Shown: positions 7,792 to 16,006 of the stretch, one piece after another | Numbering within the stretch: the stretch's first letter is position 1 | Layout: the number at the start of each line of letters is the position of its first letter | Assembly: GCF_016031615.1 (NCBI RefSeq) | Contig: NZ_JACYXC010000001.1 | Coordinates: 930,001 to 994,000 of the forward strand | Direction: 5' to 3' | Length of the DNA: 64,000 nt | From: Streptomyces pactum | Lineage (GTDB): Bacteria > Actinomycetota > Actinomycetes > Streptomycetales > Streptomycetaceae | Position numbers and translations under genes: made by a program | The notes under the pieces: model-generated | What the model saw: only the letters and a program-made list of their open reading frames with translations | Told to the model about the DNA's origin: nothing | Databases searched by the model: none

Positions 7792-8517
7792 TCAGCCGTG
7801 CCGGCGGCCGTCCCGTGCCGCCGACGGACCGCGGTCGTCCTGGGCGGCGAGCGTCTGGGTGGCGATGACGGCGGCCTGCACCCGGCGCTCGACACCCAGC
7901 TTGGCCAGCAGCCGGGAGATGTTGTTCTTGACCGTCTTCTCCGCCAGGTAGAGCCGCTTGCCGATCTCCCGGTTGGTGAGCCCCTCCCCCACCAGCGCCA
8001 GGATCTCCCGCTCCCGCTCGGTCAGCCCGGCCAGTCCCTGGGGCTGCTCCTGCGGTGCCGCGCCGTCGCCCCGCAGCCGGGCCATCACCCGCGCGGTGGC
8101 CCCCGGGTCCAGCATCGACTGGCCCGACGCCACCGTGCGGACCGCGTTGACCAGGTCCGTACCCGTGATCTGCTTCAGCACGTACCCGGACGCGCCGGCC
8201 ATGATCGCGTCGAGCAGCGCCTCCTCGTCGTCGAAGGAGGTCAGCATCAGACAGGCCAGGTCGGGCATGGAGGAGCGCAGCTCCCGGCAGACGGTGACAC
8301 CGTCCCCGTCGGGCAGCCGCACGTCCAGCACCGCGACCTGCGGGCGGAGTGCGGGCACCCGTACCAGCGCCTGCTCGACCGTGCCCGCCTCACCGACCAC
8401 GGTCAGGTCGGGTTCGGCGTCCAGCAGGTCGTGCACCCCGCGGCGCACCACCTCGTGGTCGTCCAGGAGAAAGACCCTGACCGGTTCTTTCCCGGTGAGG
8501 CCACCGCTGTCCGTCAT
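7792..8517 (-). CDS. LuxR/NarL-family response regulator, DevR/DosR/OsdR type
   Basis: A 241-residue regulator starting MTDSGGLTGK; an in-frame start 17 codons further upstream looks less likely. The receiver domain spans about residues 12-130 with the acidic pair D19-D20, phospho-acceptor D65 (VLDVRLPDGDG) and K115 (GYVLK). The C-terminal LuxR helix-turn-helix covers about 168-220 (LTEREREILALVGEGLTNREI, then TVKNNISRLLAKL). These are the features of DevR/DosR in mycobacteria and OsdR in S. coelicolor, which act with a DevS-like kinase in low-oxygen and dormancy responses. An inverted repeat at 8596-8611 of the class seen before other island genes suggests autoregulation. The cognate kinase is probably at 9624-11333, separated by one opposed gene. 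Confidence 0.9.
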   Translation of the reverse strand: MTDSGGLTGKEPVRVFLLDDHEVVRRGVHDLLDAEPDLTVVGEAGTVEQALVRVPALRPQVAVLDVRLPDGDGVTVCRELRSSMPDLACLMLTSFDDEEALLDAIMAGASGYVLKQITGTDLVNAVRTVASGQSMLDPGATARVMARLRGDGAAPQEQPQGLAGLTEREREILALVGEGLTNREIGKRLYLAEKTVKNNISRLLAKLGVERRVQAAVIATQTLAAQDDRGPSAARDGRRHG

Positions 8518-8595
8518 CACACACTCCGTCTCCGCCCGATCCGCCGCCACCGGCGGATCCACCCGCATCGTCCCGTACCGGCGGACGCGCCCGCC

Positions 8596-8611
8596 AGGGC
8601 CGGTCGGCCCT
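8596..8611. promoter_or_regulatory. DevR/OsdR-type operator of the response-regulator gene
   Basis: AGGGCC-GGTC-GGCCCT, a perfect 6-bp inverted repeat with a 4-bp centre, 79 bp upstream of the regulator's start codon. Confidence 0.6.
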
Positions 8612-8912
8612 GATACCCGCTCGCCCTGCGGGGGCGGGCGTCGCCGTGTCCCCTCACGCGCCGGTCGTCCCCCGCACCGGCCGTTCCCGTACGCCGGTCG
8701 TGCCGTACACCGGTGCTCCCGTGCAGCGGTCCTCCCGCCGGCCGGGCGGGAACACCCCGGGCCCGGGACAGGCTACCGGGCGGGCGGGGGCCGGCCCGGG
8801 GCGCGGGGGCGCCCGGCGGGGCCGGACCCAGCGGCGTTCCGGCCGGACCGGGCCCCGGGCGCCCCGGAGGGTCCCGGAGGCCCGGAGGCCGCGGGACGGG
8901 CGCCCCGCGGAC

Positions 8913-8928
8913 CGGGCCGTTCGGCCCT
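8913..8928. promoter_or_regulatory. DevR/OsdR-type operator of the PNPOx-fold gene
   Basis: CGGGCC-GTTC-GGCCCT, 84 bp upstream of the ATG at 9012; same spacing and core as the other island operators. Confidence 0.6.
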
Positions 8929-9011
8929 GTCGGGCGCGGCCGGCTTCGCGGGACGCTGAACGGGGCACCCGGGTGCGCCGATTACGTGGACCGGAACAGA
9001 AGGTGGGCGCG

Positions 9012-9476
9012 ATGAACGACGAAGCCACGCATCGAACGGTGGATGACCACCGCGAGGTGGTGGCCCCCCGGCACATGGCACCGCTCGGCCGGGCCGAGGC
9101 GCTGCGGCTGCTCGGCAGCGTCTCCCTGGGGCGCATCGTCTTCACCCAGCAGGCCCTGCCGGCCATCCGGCCGGTCAACCACCTGATGGACGGTGAGGAC
9201 ATCATCGTGCGGCTGCACGACGGCGCGACGCTCGCCTCCCTGATGGCGCCCACCGACGCCGCGGGGGTCGTGGTGGCCTACGAGGCGGACGTCATCGATC
9301 CGCGCACCCATCTCGGCTGGAGCGTGGTGGTGACCGGTTACGCGCACCGGATCCTCGACGACGCCGAACTGGCGCGGGTGGCCGCCCGGCTGCACCCCTG
9401 GGTGGAGCACCCCGCGATGAACGCCGCGCTGCGCATCCGGCCGGATCTGGTCACGGGGCTGCGGCTCACCCGCTGA
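9012..9476 (+). CDS. Pyridoxamine 5'-phosphate oxidase-fold flavin-binding protein
   Basis: A 154-residue single-domain protein with the split-barrel signature of the PNPOx-like family: LGSVSLGRIVFTQQALPAIRPVNHLMDG near residues 32-60, then IIVRLHDG and the dimer-strand GWSVVVTGYAHRI around 105-118. Members bind FMN or F420 and act as redox enzymes or redox sensors; similar proteins are regular members of DosR/OsdR-type regulons. The ATG follows a GAAGGTGGG ribosome site. A second protein with this fold, fused to a helix-turn-helix, occurs at 18649-19272. The substrate is unknown. Confidence 0.85.
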   Translation: MNDEATHRTVDDHREVVAPRHMAPLGRAEALRLLGSVSLGRIVFTQQALPAIRPVNHLMDGEDIIVRLHDGATLASLMAPTDAAGVVVAYEADVIDPRTHLGWSVVVTGYAHRILDDAELARVAARLHPWVEHPAMNAALRIRPDLVTGLRLTR

Positions 9477-9623
9477 AGCGGCCCGCCGGGCCCACGGCCG
9501 GCCGGACCGCTCCGTACCGGGCGTACGCCCCGCCCCTGCCGAGGTGGCGGGACGGCGGGTGGCCGGACCAGGGGCGCGGGGAACGAGGGAATCCGGTGAG
9601 CGGGGGAACCGGGCGACGGGGGG

Positions 9624-11333
9624 TCAGGTGAGCGGGGCCCGCCACACCAGCCGGCTGCCGCCGTCCGCGGGTCGCCCGATCTCCAGGCCGCCGCCCAGGC
9701 TCCGGGCCCGCTCCTCCAGGTTGCGCAGGCCGCTGCGCCGGCCGCCGTCGGGTATCCCCCGGCCGTTGTCGGTCACGGTGAGCACCACTTCGTCGGAGGT
9801 CGCCCGGACCGACACCTCGACCAGCGTGGCGTGCGCGTGCCGGGCGGCGTTGCTGAGGGTCTCGGTCAGGGCCGCCATCACATGGTCCGCGACCTCGGGC
9901 GGCACGTCCGTGTCGAGCAGCCCCTCCATGCTCAGCCGGGGCGGGAAGCCGAGGGTCGTCGCGGTCTCCCCGACCGCCCGGGCGACCCGGGCCCGCAGAC
10001 CCGGCCCGGCCTCCCCCTCACGGGCCCGCAGTCCGAAGATCGTGGAACGGATGATCTTGATGGTCTCGTCCAGGTCCGCCACCGCACGGGACACCCGTTC
10101 GGCGGCGCCCTCGTGCTGCACCAGCCGCGCGGCGCTCTGCAGCGTCATGCCGGTGGCGAAGAGGCGCTGGATGGCCAGGTCGTGCAGGTCGCGGGCGATC
10201 CGGTCCCGGTCCTCCAGCAGCGCCAGCTGTTCGGCGTCGCTGCGGCGGTCGGCCAGCTCCAGGGCGACCGCGGCCTGCCCCGCGAAGGCCAGCAGCGGCT
10301 GGATCTCCTCGTCCGTGAAGACCTGCTCACCGTGGCGGCGGGCGAGGAGCAGCACGCCCCGGGTGTCCTCGGCCGCGGAACCCAGCGGGACGGCGACCGC
10401 GGGCCCCAGGCCGTCGGTGCACCGCGGACCGGCGCCGTAGCGGTCGTCCCCGTCGAGGCGGGCGGTGACCACCGGCGCCCCGGTGCGGTGCGCGGCCCCG
10501 CACAGGGTGCCGTCCACCGGGACCGTCAGGCCGCGCCGGCTCTCACCGCCCTCCCCGGTGGCCAGCTCCACGACGAGGTGGCCGGCCCCGGCCACGGGTA
10601 CCGAGACGTCGGCGAGCGCGGCCCCGGTGATCTCCCGGGCGCGGCGGGCGATCAGTTCCAGGACCTCCAGCCGCGGGCTGCCCGACAGCAGGCTGCTGGT
10701 GGTCTCGGCGCTGGCCTGGAGCCAGCGCTGCTGGCGCTGGGACGCCTCGTAGAGCCGGGCGTTGTCGATGGCGACGCCGGCGGCGACGGAGAGGGTCGAG
10801 ATCACCGCCTCGTCCTCGGCGTCGAAGTCCGCCCCGCCCAGCTTGTCGGTCAGGTAGAGGTTGCCGAACACCTCGTCGCGCACCCGGATCGGCACGCCGA
10901 GGAAGGTGCGCATCGGCGGGTGGTGGGCGGGGAAGCCGAACGAGGCGTCGTGCGCGCCCAGGTCCGTCAGCCGGAGCGGCTCGGGGTGGCGGATCAGCTC
11001 CCCCAGGATGCCGTGTCCGGCCGGCAGCGGCCCGATCCGGGCGATCTCCTCCTCCGTCATCCCGACGGTGAGGAACTGCGACAGCCGCCGGCCGTCCGGT
11101 CCGATCACGCCGAGCGCCGCGTACCGGGCGTCGACCAGCAGGGCACCGGCCTCCACGATGCGCCGCAGCACCTGGGAGAGGTCCAGCTCGCGGCCCACCG
11201 AGACGACCGCCTCCAGCAGGCTGTGGACGCGGTCCCGGGTGCCGCGCGCCGCGTTGATGCGCGCCTGCAGCTCCTCCAGCAGCTCGTCGAGCCGCATCCG
11301 AGGCATCCGCGACAACGGCTCCTCCACGCCCAC
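9624..11333 (-). CDS. GAF-GAF sensor histidine kinase, DevS/DosT type
   Basis: A 569-residue kinase with two GAF domains (about 40-195 and 215-365), a dimerisation/phospho-acceptor helix (RIARDLHDLAIQRLF, His384) and a HATPase domain with N-box ETLSNAARHA (about 491-500) and DNGRGIP (522-528). The first GAF contains FGFPAHHPPMRTFLGVPI at 132-149; in mycobacterial DevS and DosT the His just before PPMRTFLG is the proximal haem ligand, here His138, so haem binding and O2/NO/CO or redox sensing are expected by homology. There is no membrane segment, as in DevS. It should phosphorylate the response regulator encoded at 7792-8517. A weak candidate operator lies about 145 bp upstream. Confidence 0.9.
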   Translation of the reverse strand: MGVEEPLSRMPRMRLDELLEELQARINAARGTRDRVHSLLEAVVSVGRELDLSQVLRRIVEAGALLVDARYAALGVIGPDGRRLSQFLTVGMTEEEIARIGPLPAGHGILGELIRHPEPLRLTDLGAHDASFGFPAHHPPMRTFLGVPIRVRDEVFGNLYLTDKLGGADFDAEDEAVISTLSVAAGVAIDNARLYEASQRQQRWLQASAETTSSLLSGSPRLEVLELIARRAREITGAALADVSVPVAGAGHLVVELATGEGGESRRGLTVPVDGTLCGAAHRTGAPVVTARLDGDDRYGAGPRCTDGLGPAVAVPLGSAAEDTRGVLLLARRHGEQVFTDEEIQPLLAFAGQAAVALELADRRSDAEQLALLEDRDRIARDLHDLAIQRLFATGMTLQSAARLVQHEGAAERVSRAVADLDETIKIIRSTIFGLRAREGEAGPGLRARVARAVGETATTLGFPPRLSMEGLLDTDVPPEVADHVMAALTETLSNAARHAHATLVEVSVRATSDEVVLTVTDNGRGIPDGGRRSGLRNLEERARSLGGGLEIGRPADGGSRLVWRAPLT

Positions 11334-11477
11334 CGTCCCCTCCTGAACGCCCCGTTCCCGCTGCGCACGTCAGCCTAGCGGCCGGGCCGGCGGCGCTGCG
11401 ACCGGGCCCGGGCGGCGGCCGGAGGGGCGGGAATACGGTACGGGGCGGCGGGGGCGCGGGGGAACGGGTACGGGGCC

Positions 11478-11493
11478 GGGGCCGCCCGGCCCC
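11478..11493. promoter_or_regulatory. Weak DevR/OsdR-type inverted repeat upstream of the kinase
   Basis: GGGGCC-GCCC-GGCCCC fits the half-site pattern but has a GC-only centre and lies 145 bp from the kinase start, in a region full of G/C runs, so it could be chance. Confidence 0.3.
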
Positions 11494-11545
11494 GTCCTTC
11501 CGCTCACCGGCGGCGCTCACCGGGCCGTTCTCCATGGAGCGTCCA

Positions 11546-11594
11546 CCGGGGCCGTTCGCCGGGGCCCTTCACCGGGGCCGTTCACCGGGGGTCG
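11546..11594. repeat. 13-bp tandem repeat at the 3' end of the GAPDH gene
   Basis: Units CCGGGGCCGTTCA/G at 11546, 11559 and 11572 and a partial fourth; the array overlaps the GAPDH stop codon, so repeat-length change could alter the last codons. Confidence 0.65.
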
Positions 11595-12610
11595 AGCTGA
11601 CCGGCGACGTACCGGGTCAGGTCGAGGAGCCGGTTGGTGTAGCCCCACTCGTTGTCGTACCAGCCGAACACCTTGACCAGTTCGCCGTGCGCCTGGGTCA
11701 GCGGGGCGTCCACCACGCAGGAGGCGGGTTCGCCGACGACGTCCCGGGAGACGATCGGCGCGTCGCTCACCCGCAGGATGCCCTTCAGCGGTCCGTCCGC
11801 GGCCTCCCGGAAGGCGTCGTTGACCTCCTCGGCCGACACCGGGCGCCGCAGCAGCAGGGTGAGGTCGCTCAGCGAGCCGTCCTCCACCGGTACCCGCACC
11901 GCGATGCCGTCCAGCGCGCCGGCCAGCTCCGGGAGCACCAGCCCCACCGCCCGGGCGGCACCGGTGCCGGTGGGGATGATGTTCACCGCGGCCGACCGGC
12001 CCCGGCGCGGGTCCTTGTGCGGGCCGTCGAGCAGCACCTGGTCGTTGGTGTAGCCGTGCACGGTGGTCAGCAGCCCCTTGACGATGCCGAAGCGCTCGTC
12101 GAGGACCTTCGCCATCGGGGCCACGCAGTTGGTGGTGCACGACGCGTTGGAGACGATGTGGTCCTGCCGGGGGTCGTAGAAGTCCTCGTTGACCCCCATC
12201 ACCACGGTGGCGTCCACGCCCTTGCCGGGCATCGCCAGCAGCACCTTGCGCGCCCCGGCCGCCAGGTGCCGGCCGGCGTCCTCCCGGCTGCGGAAGCGGC
12301 CGGTGGCCTCGATCACCACGTCCACGCCGAGCGCGTCCCAGGGCAGCGCCGCCGGGTCCCGCTGCGAGGTGACGGCGATGCGCTGCCCGTCCACGGTCAG
12401 CGAGGTGTCGTCGTGCCCGACGGCGCGGCCCAGCCGGCCGTGGGTCGAGTCGTGCGTCAGCAGGTGCGCCAGCGTCGCCGGGGCGGCCAGGTCGTTGACC
12501 GCCACCACCTCCAGCGGTGTGGTGCCGCCCTCCTCCGCGCGCTCCAGTGCGCAGCGGAGGTAGGCGCGTCCGATGCGCCCGAAGCCGTTGATCCCGATGC
12601 GTACGGTCAT
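11582..12610 (-). CDS. gap: Glyceraldehyde-3-phosphate dehydrogenase, type I
   Basis: A 342-residue enzyme with the N-terminal NAD-binding loop INGFGRIGR (7-15), Asp40 after the second strand (NAD preference), the active-site segment SNASCTTNC with Cys158, and the catalytic His185 in TVHGYTND; the closing WYDNEWGYTNR motif is intact. It oxidises glyceraldehyde-3-phosphate to 1,3-bisphosphoglycerate. It is placed inside the stress island and not with pgk/tpi, so it is probably a second, condition-specific copy. The ATG at 12610 was chosen because the longer open frame upstream has no GAPDH sequence. A perfect island-type inverted repeat lies 91 bp upstream, suggesting control by the DevR-like regulator during low oxygen. 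Confidence 0.93.
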   Translation of the reverse strand: MTVRIGINGFGRIGRAYLRCALERAEEGGTTPLEVVAVNDLAAPATLAHLLTHDSTHGRLGRAVGHDDTSLTVDGQRIAVTSQRDPAALPWDALGVDVVIEATGRFRSREDAGRHLAAGARKVLLAMPGKGVDATVVMGVNEDFYDPRQDHIVSNASCTTNCVAPMAKVLDERFGIVKGLLTTVHGYTNDQVLLDGPHKDPRRGRSAAVNIIPTGTGAARAVGLVLPELAGALDGIAVRVPVEDGSLSDLTLLLRRPVSAEEVNDAFREAADGPLKGILRVSDAPIVSRDVVGEPASCVVDAPLTQAHGELVKVFGWYDNEWGYTNRLLDLTRYVAGQLDPR

Positions 12611-12700
12611 CTCCGCCGCCCTCCCGATGGGTGCCGTTGCGTAGGTCCAGCCTCCGCCTCCCGGCGCACCCCGGGCAGGGGCCGAACAGGGGCCGCCCGC

Positions 12701-12716
12701 AGGGCCGTTGGGCCCT
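12701..12716. promoter_or_regulatory. DevR/OsdR-type operator of gap
   Basis: AGGGCC-GTTG-GGCCCT, perfect inverted repeat, 91 bp upstream of the gap start codon; it shares the GTTG centre with the operators at 7066 and 18037. Confidence 0.6.
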
Positions 12717-12893
12717 CCTCGGTCCCACCGGACGGGCGCCGCCGTACTCCCGGGGACCGTCCCGCGCCGGGGACGCCGTGCGGCGTCACGTCCGGGGCCT
12801 CGCCGTCCCGTGCCCGGCCGCGCCCCTGGTCCGGCGGACGTCCTCCCCCTCGCCGGGCGGACGTGGCGCCCCGCGCCCGGCGGAGGGGGCGGG

Positions 12894-12909
12894 CGGGCCG
12901 AACGGCCTT
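12894..12909. promoter_or_regulatory. DevR/OsdR-type operator of the hibernation factor gene
   Basis: CGGGCC-GAAC-GGCCTT; GAAC is the complement of the GTTC centre found at 8913. It lies about 150 bp upstream of the ATG at 13058. Confidence 0.5.
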
Positions 12910-13057
12910 CCCGCAACCCGGCGGAGGTCCCGGGCACGGGCCTGCCCAGGTGCCCGGTCGCACCCGGGCCGGGGGCCGGACGGCTCTGCCCGGGACCGGC
13001 GGCCGCGGACAGGCTGGGAGCGACTGACAGGCCGGGGGCGACCAAGGAGGAGTTCCC

Positions 13058-13870
13058 ATGAGTGGTTCCAAGACCAGCGAGGCAGTCGGCGTCCATGTGC
13101 GGATCCGGGGGCGGGTGCCGGACGGCGCGGAGGACTACGCCCGGGAGAAGGTGCTCGCGGCGCTCGGTCATGTGAGCGAGCCGGTGCTCGCCGTGCAGGT
13201 GAAGCTCACCCAGGCGACCACGGCCGTCCGCCCGGCCACGGCGCAGGCCGTGGTGGACGTGAACGGCCGGCCGGTACGGGCCCACGTGGCCGCGAGCACC
13301 ATGTTCGAGGCGGTGGACCTCCTCCAGGAGCGGCTGGTGGCACGGCTGGCCCGGGCGCGGCGGCACGGCGGGCGGGCGTCGCACCACGGCGCCCACCACG
13401 GCGCCCGCCCGCACGCCGGGTGGGACGGGGCCCGGCCGGAGCACCGTCCGCACCGCCAGGAGCTGCCGGCCGGGGAACGGCGCATCGTGCGGCACAAGTC
13501 GTTCGCTCTCGCCCGGCAGACCCCCGAGGCGGCGGTGGCGGACCTGGAGGCCATGGACTACGACTTCTGGGTCTTCACGGACCTGGTGTCCGGGTGCGAC
13601 GCGGTGGTCCACCGCGACCCCGGCGCCGGCACCGCGGGCGTCCGGCACCGGGTGGCGTCGCTCGGCCCGGTGACCCTGGGCTGGGGGACGGGGGACGGCC
13701 TGGCGGTGTCCACCGAGCCGGTGCCCACCGTCGACGTGGCCGGGGCCGTCGAGCGGCTGCGGCTGACCGGGCTGCCCTTCGTCTTCTTCCGCGACGCGGC
13801 CACCCGCCGGGGCTGCGTGCTGTACCACCGCTACGACGGCCACTACGGGCTGATCACGCCCGCCCGGTGA
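13058..13870 (+). CDS. hpf: Long ribosome hibernation-promoting factor (HPF/RaiA family)
   Basis: A 270-residue protein. Residues about 10-105 form the S30AE/YfiA ribosome-binding domain (VHVRIRGRVPDGAEDYAREKV, later VVDVNGRPVRAHVAASTMFEAVD). After a His/Arg-rich linker come two successive copies of the HPF C-terminal dimerisation fold, about 140-190 (RIVRHKSFALARQTPEAAVADLEAMDY begins it) and 219-268 (TVDVAGAVERLRLTGLPFVFFRD, then GCVLYHRYDGHYGL). The long-HPF type makes 100S ribosome dimers and protects ribosomes in stationary phase or hypoxia. The duplicated tail is longer than in ordinary long HPF. An AAGGAGGAG ribosome site precedes the ATG. Paralogues of this type occur in actinobacterial dormancy regulons. 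Confidence 0.88.
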   Translation: MSGSKTSEAVGVHVRIRGRVPDGAEDYAREKVLAALGHVSEPVLAVQVKLTQATTAVRPATAQAVVDVNGRPVRAHVAASTMFEAVDLLQERLVARLARARRHGGRASHHGAHHGARPHAGWDGARPEHRPHRQELPAGERRIVRHKSFALARQTPEAAVADLEAMDYDFWVFTDLVSGCDAVVHRDPGAGTAGVRHRVASLGPVTLGWGTGDGLAVSTEPVPTVDVAGAVERLRLTGLPFVFFRDAATRRGCVLYHRYDGHYGLITPAR

Positions 13871-13889
13871 CGGGCGCCGCCGGGAGTGT

Positions 13890-13912
13890 GCCGGGCGGGC
13901 CTGCCGCCCGGC
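13890..13912 (+). terminator. Hairpin terminator after hpf
   Basis: Perfect 9-bp stem GCCGGGCGG / CCGCCCGGC with loop GCCTG, 20 bp after the stop; no U-tract, as is common in streptomycetes. Confidence 0.5.
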
Positions 13913-14062
13913 GCCTTCCGGCGGCCGGCGGACCGGCCGGCCGCCGCGCACGGCCGGCGCCCGCCGCTCCGCGCCGCGGTACCCGCCGTCCCGGCCGGTC
14001 CCCCGGTCATCCGCTCCCCGATCCGCCGCCCCCGTTTTCCCCTCCCCGCTACGGAGGACCCC

Positions 14063-15172
14063 GTGTCACGTACCGTCATCGCCGCCGTGGACGGCTCCGC
14101 CGAGTCGTCGGCCGCCGCGGAGTGGGCCGCCGGTGAGGCCCACCGGCGCGGCCTGCCGCTGCGTCTGCTGCGCGCCCGCCGGGACCGCGGACAGCCCGCC
14201 GCCCCCACGTCCGGCCCCGGCCGGGGCGCTCCGTCCGGCCCGGACCTGCCGTCCGCACCGGCACCGGGGGCCGTCCCCCGGCCCCGGCTCCCGCGGGGGC
14301 CGGGCCCGCTCCCCACGTCCCGGCCGGACGCGGCACACGTCGCCGGGCCGGGTGCGGCGCGCACCGCCGGGCCGGGGCCCGCGGTGGTGCGACGGCCGGC
14401 GGGTGGCGCCGCGCCCGGCGGGCCGGGTGCCACCGGGTGCCCGGCCGGGCAGACCCTCCACGAGGTGGCGGAACGGCTGCGGGCCCACCACCCCGGGCTG
14501 ACCGTCACCGTCGAGCAGCTGCCCGGCCGGCCGGTGGAGGTGCTGCTGTCGGCCGCGCGGAAGGCCGAGGTCCTGGTGCTGGGCTCCGGCGGGCCGGGTG
14601 CCCTGGGGGGCCTGCTGCCCGGAGCGGTGTCCCTGCCCGTCGTCGCCCACGCCACGCGTCCGGTCGTCGTGGTTCGTACCGGCGGACGTGCCGGGGACGG
14701 GCCGCGGTCCGGTTCCGGCACCGGGCCGGACGCCCCCGGGGCCTGCCCCGATGTGGTGCTGGGCCTCGATCTGTCCCGGCCCTGCGACGAGCTGATCGGG
14801 TACGCCTTCGAGGCCGCCGCCGTACGCGCCGCCACGCTGCGTGTCGTCCACGGGTGGAGCGGCTCCCTCGGCACCGGCACCGCCCCGGCGGCCGGCCGGC
14901 CCGGCGGCGGCACCGTCCCGGAACACGATGCCGAGCGCGTCCTGGCCGACGCGCTGCGGCCCTGGCGGGGCGAGTTCCCCGGCGTCGAGGTGACCGCGCA
15001 GTGCGTGGTGGGCCGTGCGGCGGACCACCTGGTGGCGGCGGCCGGGGGCGCCTCGCTGCTGGTCGTGGGACGGCGCATCCGCCGCTCGCCGCTCGGCACC
15101 CGGATCGGCCCGGTGACCCACGCCGTCCTGCACCACGCCACCACTCCGGTGGCGGTCGTCCCGCACCTGTGA
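14063..15172 (+). CDS. Universal stress protein, tandem UspA domains with Pro/Gly/Ala-rich insertion
   Basis: A 369-residue protein with two UspA folds. The first begins VIAAVDGSAESSAAAEWAA and is split by an insertion of about 95 residues (roughly 40-135) made almost only of Pro, Gly, Ala, Arg and Ser, before resuming at TLHEVAERLRAHHPGL. The second runs from about 232 (VVLGLDLSRPCDELIGYAF). Each domain has a G-x2-G-x9-G-S/T-like nucleotide loop, e.g. GSGGPGALGGLLPGAVSLPV and GRRIRRSPLGTRIGPVTHA. The GTG start at 14063 has an ACGGAGGA ribosome site. Tandem UspA proteins are typical members of DosR-like regulons. The insertion is disordered and probably grew by GC-rich repeat slippage. Confidence 0.85.
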   Translation: MSRTVIAAVDGSAESSAAAEWAAGEAHRRGLPLRLLRARRDRGQPAAPTSGPGRGAPSGPDLPSAPAPGAVPRPRLPRGPGPLPTSRPDAAHVAGPGAARTAGPGPAVVRRPAGGAAPGGPGATGCPAGQTLHEVAERLRAHHPGLTVTVEQLPGRPVEVLLSAARKAEVLVLGSGGPGALGGLLPGAVSLPVVAHATRPVVVVRTGGRAGDGPRSGSGTGPDAPGACPDVVLGLDLSRPCDELIGYAFEAAAVRAATLRVVHGWSGSLGTGTAPAAGRPGGGTVPEHDAERVLADALRPWRGEFPGVEVTAQCVVGRAADHLVAAAGGASLLVVGRRIRRSPLGTRIGPVTHAVLHHATTPVAVVPHL

Positions 15173-15471
15173 CGTACGCGGGGCGCCCCCGGCGCTCCCT
15201 GCCGGGCGGCCGGGGGGGGGACGGTCACGCCGGACGGCGGGGCGTCCGCGGGGACGTGCGCCGGAGCCACCGCCCGCGGGGCCGCGCCGCGGACGGTGGC
15301 TCGACGAGGCGCGGTCCGGCGGAGGACGGGCGGAGGGGGCGGACGGAGGACAGCCGGGCGGAAGGATCCGGGTGGAAGACGTCCGGACGGGAAACGGCCC
15401 GGACGGGCCGGCGAGGGTGGGCCGCGAGCCGGGTGGGCCTGGCACCAGGGGCGGACCGAGGGCGCGGGCGC
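15173..15471. other. Convergent intergenic region
   Basis: About 300 bp between convergent genes, with a run of nine or more G (15212-15220) and purine-rich GGCGGA/GGACGG simple repeats. No gene seen. Confidence 0.5.
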
Positions 15472-15867
15472 TCAGTCGGTGAGGTCGGGTTTGCCGAAGA
15501 GGACCGCGTAGCCGGAGGGAAGCTGGCTGATGATCTGGTTGAGCTCTCCGCCGGAGATGGCGTCGGCGAGGGTGCTGAGCACCGCGCTGGCGTCCCACTG
15601 CGCGGTACGCGGCCGGGCACCGGTACGGTCGGCGACCCGGCGGCAGAACTCCTCCACGCCGAACCGTTCCGCCGGCCGCTCCCGGCCGCCCGCGGTGAGC
15701 GGGGGCCGCATGGCCTCGGGCAGCTGCGCGGCGAGGTCCTCGGCCTCGCCGGGGGTGATCCGGTGGGCGAGGATCTCCAGGACGGCCGCGGTGATCTCGG
15801 CGGCCTCCTGCTGGTCGGCGTACTCGCCACGCTCGCGGACGCGGGCCAGGAACTCGTCGTACCTCAT
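15472..15867 (-). CDS. DUF2267 domain protein
   Basis: A 131-residue protein starting MRYDEFLARVRERGEYADQQEAAEITAAVLEILAHRITPGEA, the hallmark opening of DUF2267 proteins; the second half (VEEFCRRVADRTG, then VLSTLADAISGGELNQIISQLPSGYAVLF) is the family's C-terminal helical repeat. Function unknown; the family is helical and cytoplasmic and recurs beside Hsp20 and universal stress genes in actinobacteria. It is divergent from the Hsp20 gene with 139 bp between start codons, a shared promoter region that contains an AATCG-N12-CGATT inverted repeat at 15910-15931. Confidence 0.85.
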   Translation of the reverse strand: MRYDEFLARVRERGEYADQQEAAEITAAVLEILAHRITPGEAEDLAAQLPEAMRPPLTAGGRERPAERFGVEEFCRRVADRTGARPRTAQWDASAVLSTLADAISGGELNQIISQLPSGYAVLFGKPDLTD

Positions 15868-15909
15868 CGCCCACCTGCACCTTCCGTCTCGGCCGGGTGC
15901 CGATCTGAA

Positions 15910-15931
15910 AATCGTCACCGATGGGGCGATT
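15910..15931. promoter_or_regulatory. Inverted repeat in the DUF2267 / Hsp20 divergent promoter
   Basis: AATCG and CGATT separated by 12 bp in the only A/T-rich patch between the two divergent start codons. It differs from the GGGCC-type island operators; HspR/HAIR-type sites were not recognised. Confidence 0.3.
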
Positions 15932-16006
15932 ATGGGCACAGCAGGTGCCGTGCGGCACGTCCGGCGTGTCACGGCGCGGAGGCCTCCGGGAAAGGGGTTG
16001 ATCGGT

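Larger units (their letters stand above)
8518..9011. other. Divergent promoter region of response regulator and PNPOx-fold gene
   Basis: About 490 bp with no gene. It carries two inverted repeats of the island type: one 79 bp upstream of the regulator start and one 84 bp upstream of the PNPOx-fold start. Confidence 0.6.
12611..13057. other. Divergent promoter region of gap and the hibernation factor
   Basis: No gene. Two island-type inverted repeats lie here, one facing each gene. Confidence 0.6.

Noticed and set aside
11582..13951. 789-residue version of the GAPDH frame
   Set aside because: Only the last 342 residues are GAPDH; the rest is the antisense shadow of the hpf gene and promoter DNA.
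13970..14010. Island-type operator before the universal stress gene at 14063
   Set aside because: Only GTCCCGGCCGGTCCC-like direct pieces are present, not an inverted GGGCC/GGCCC pair; the gene may be read through from hpf.
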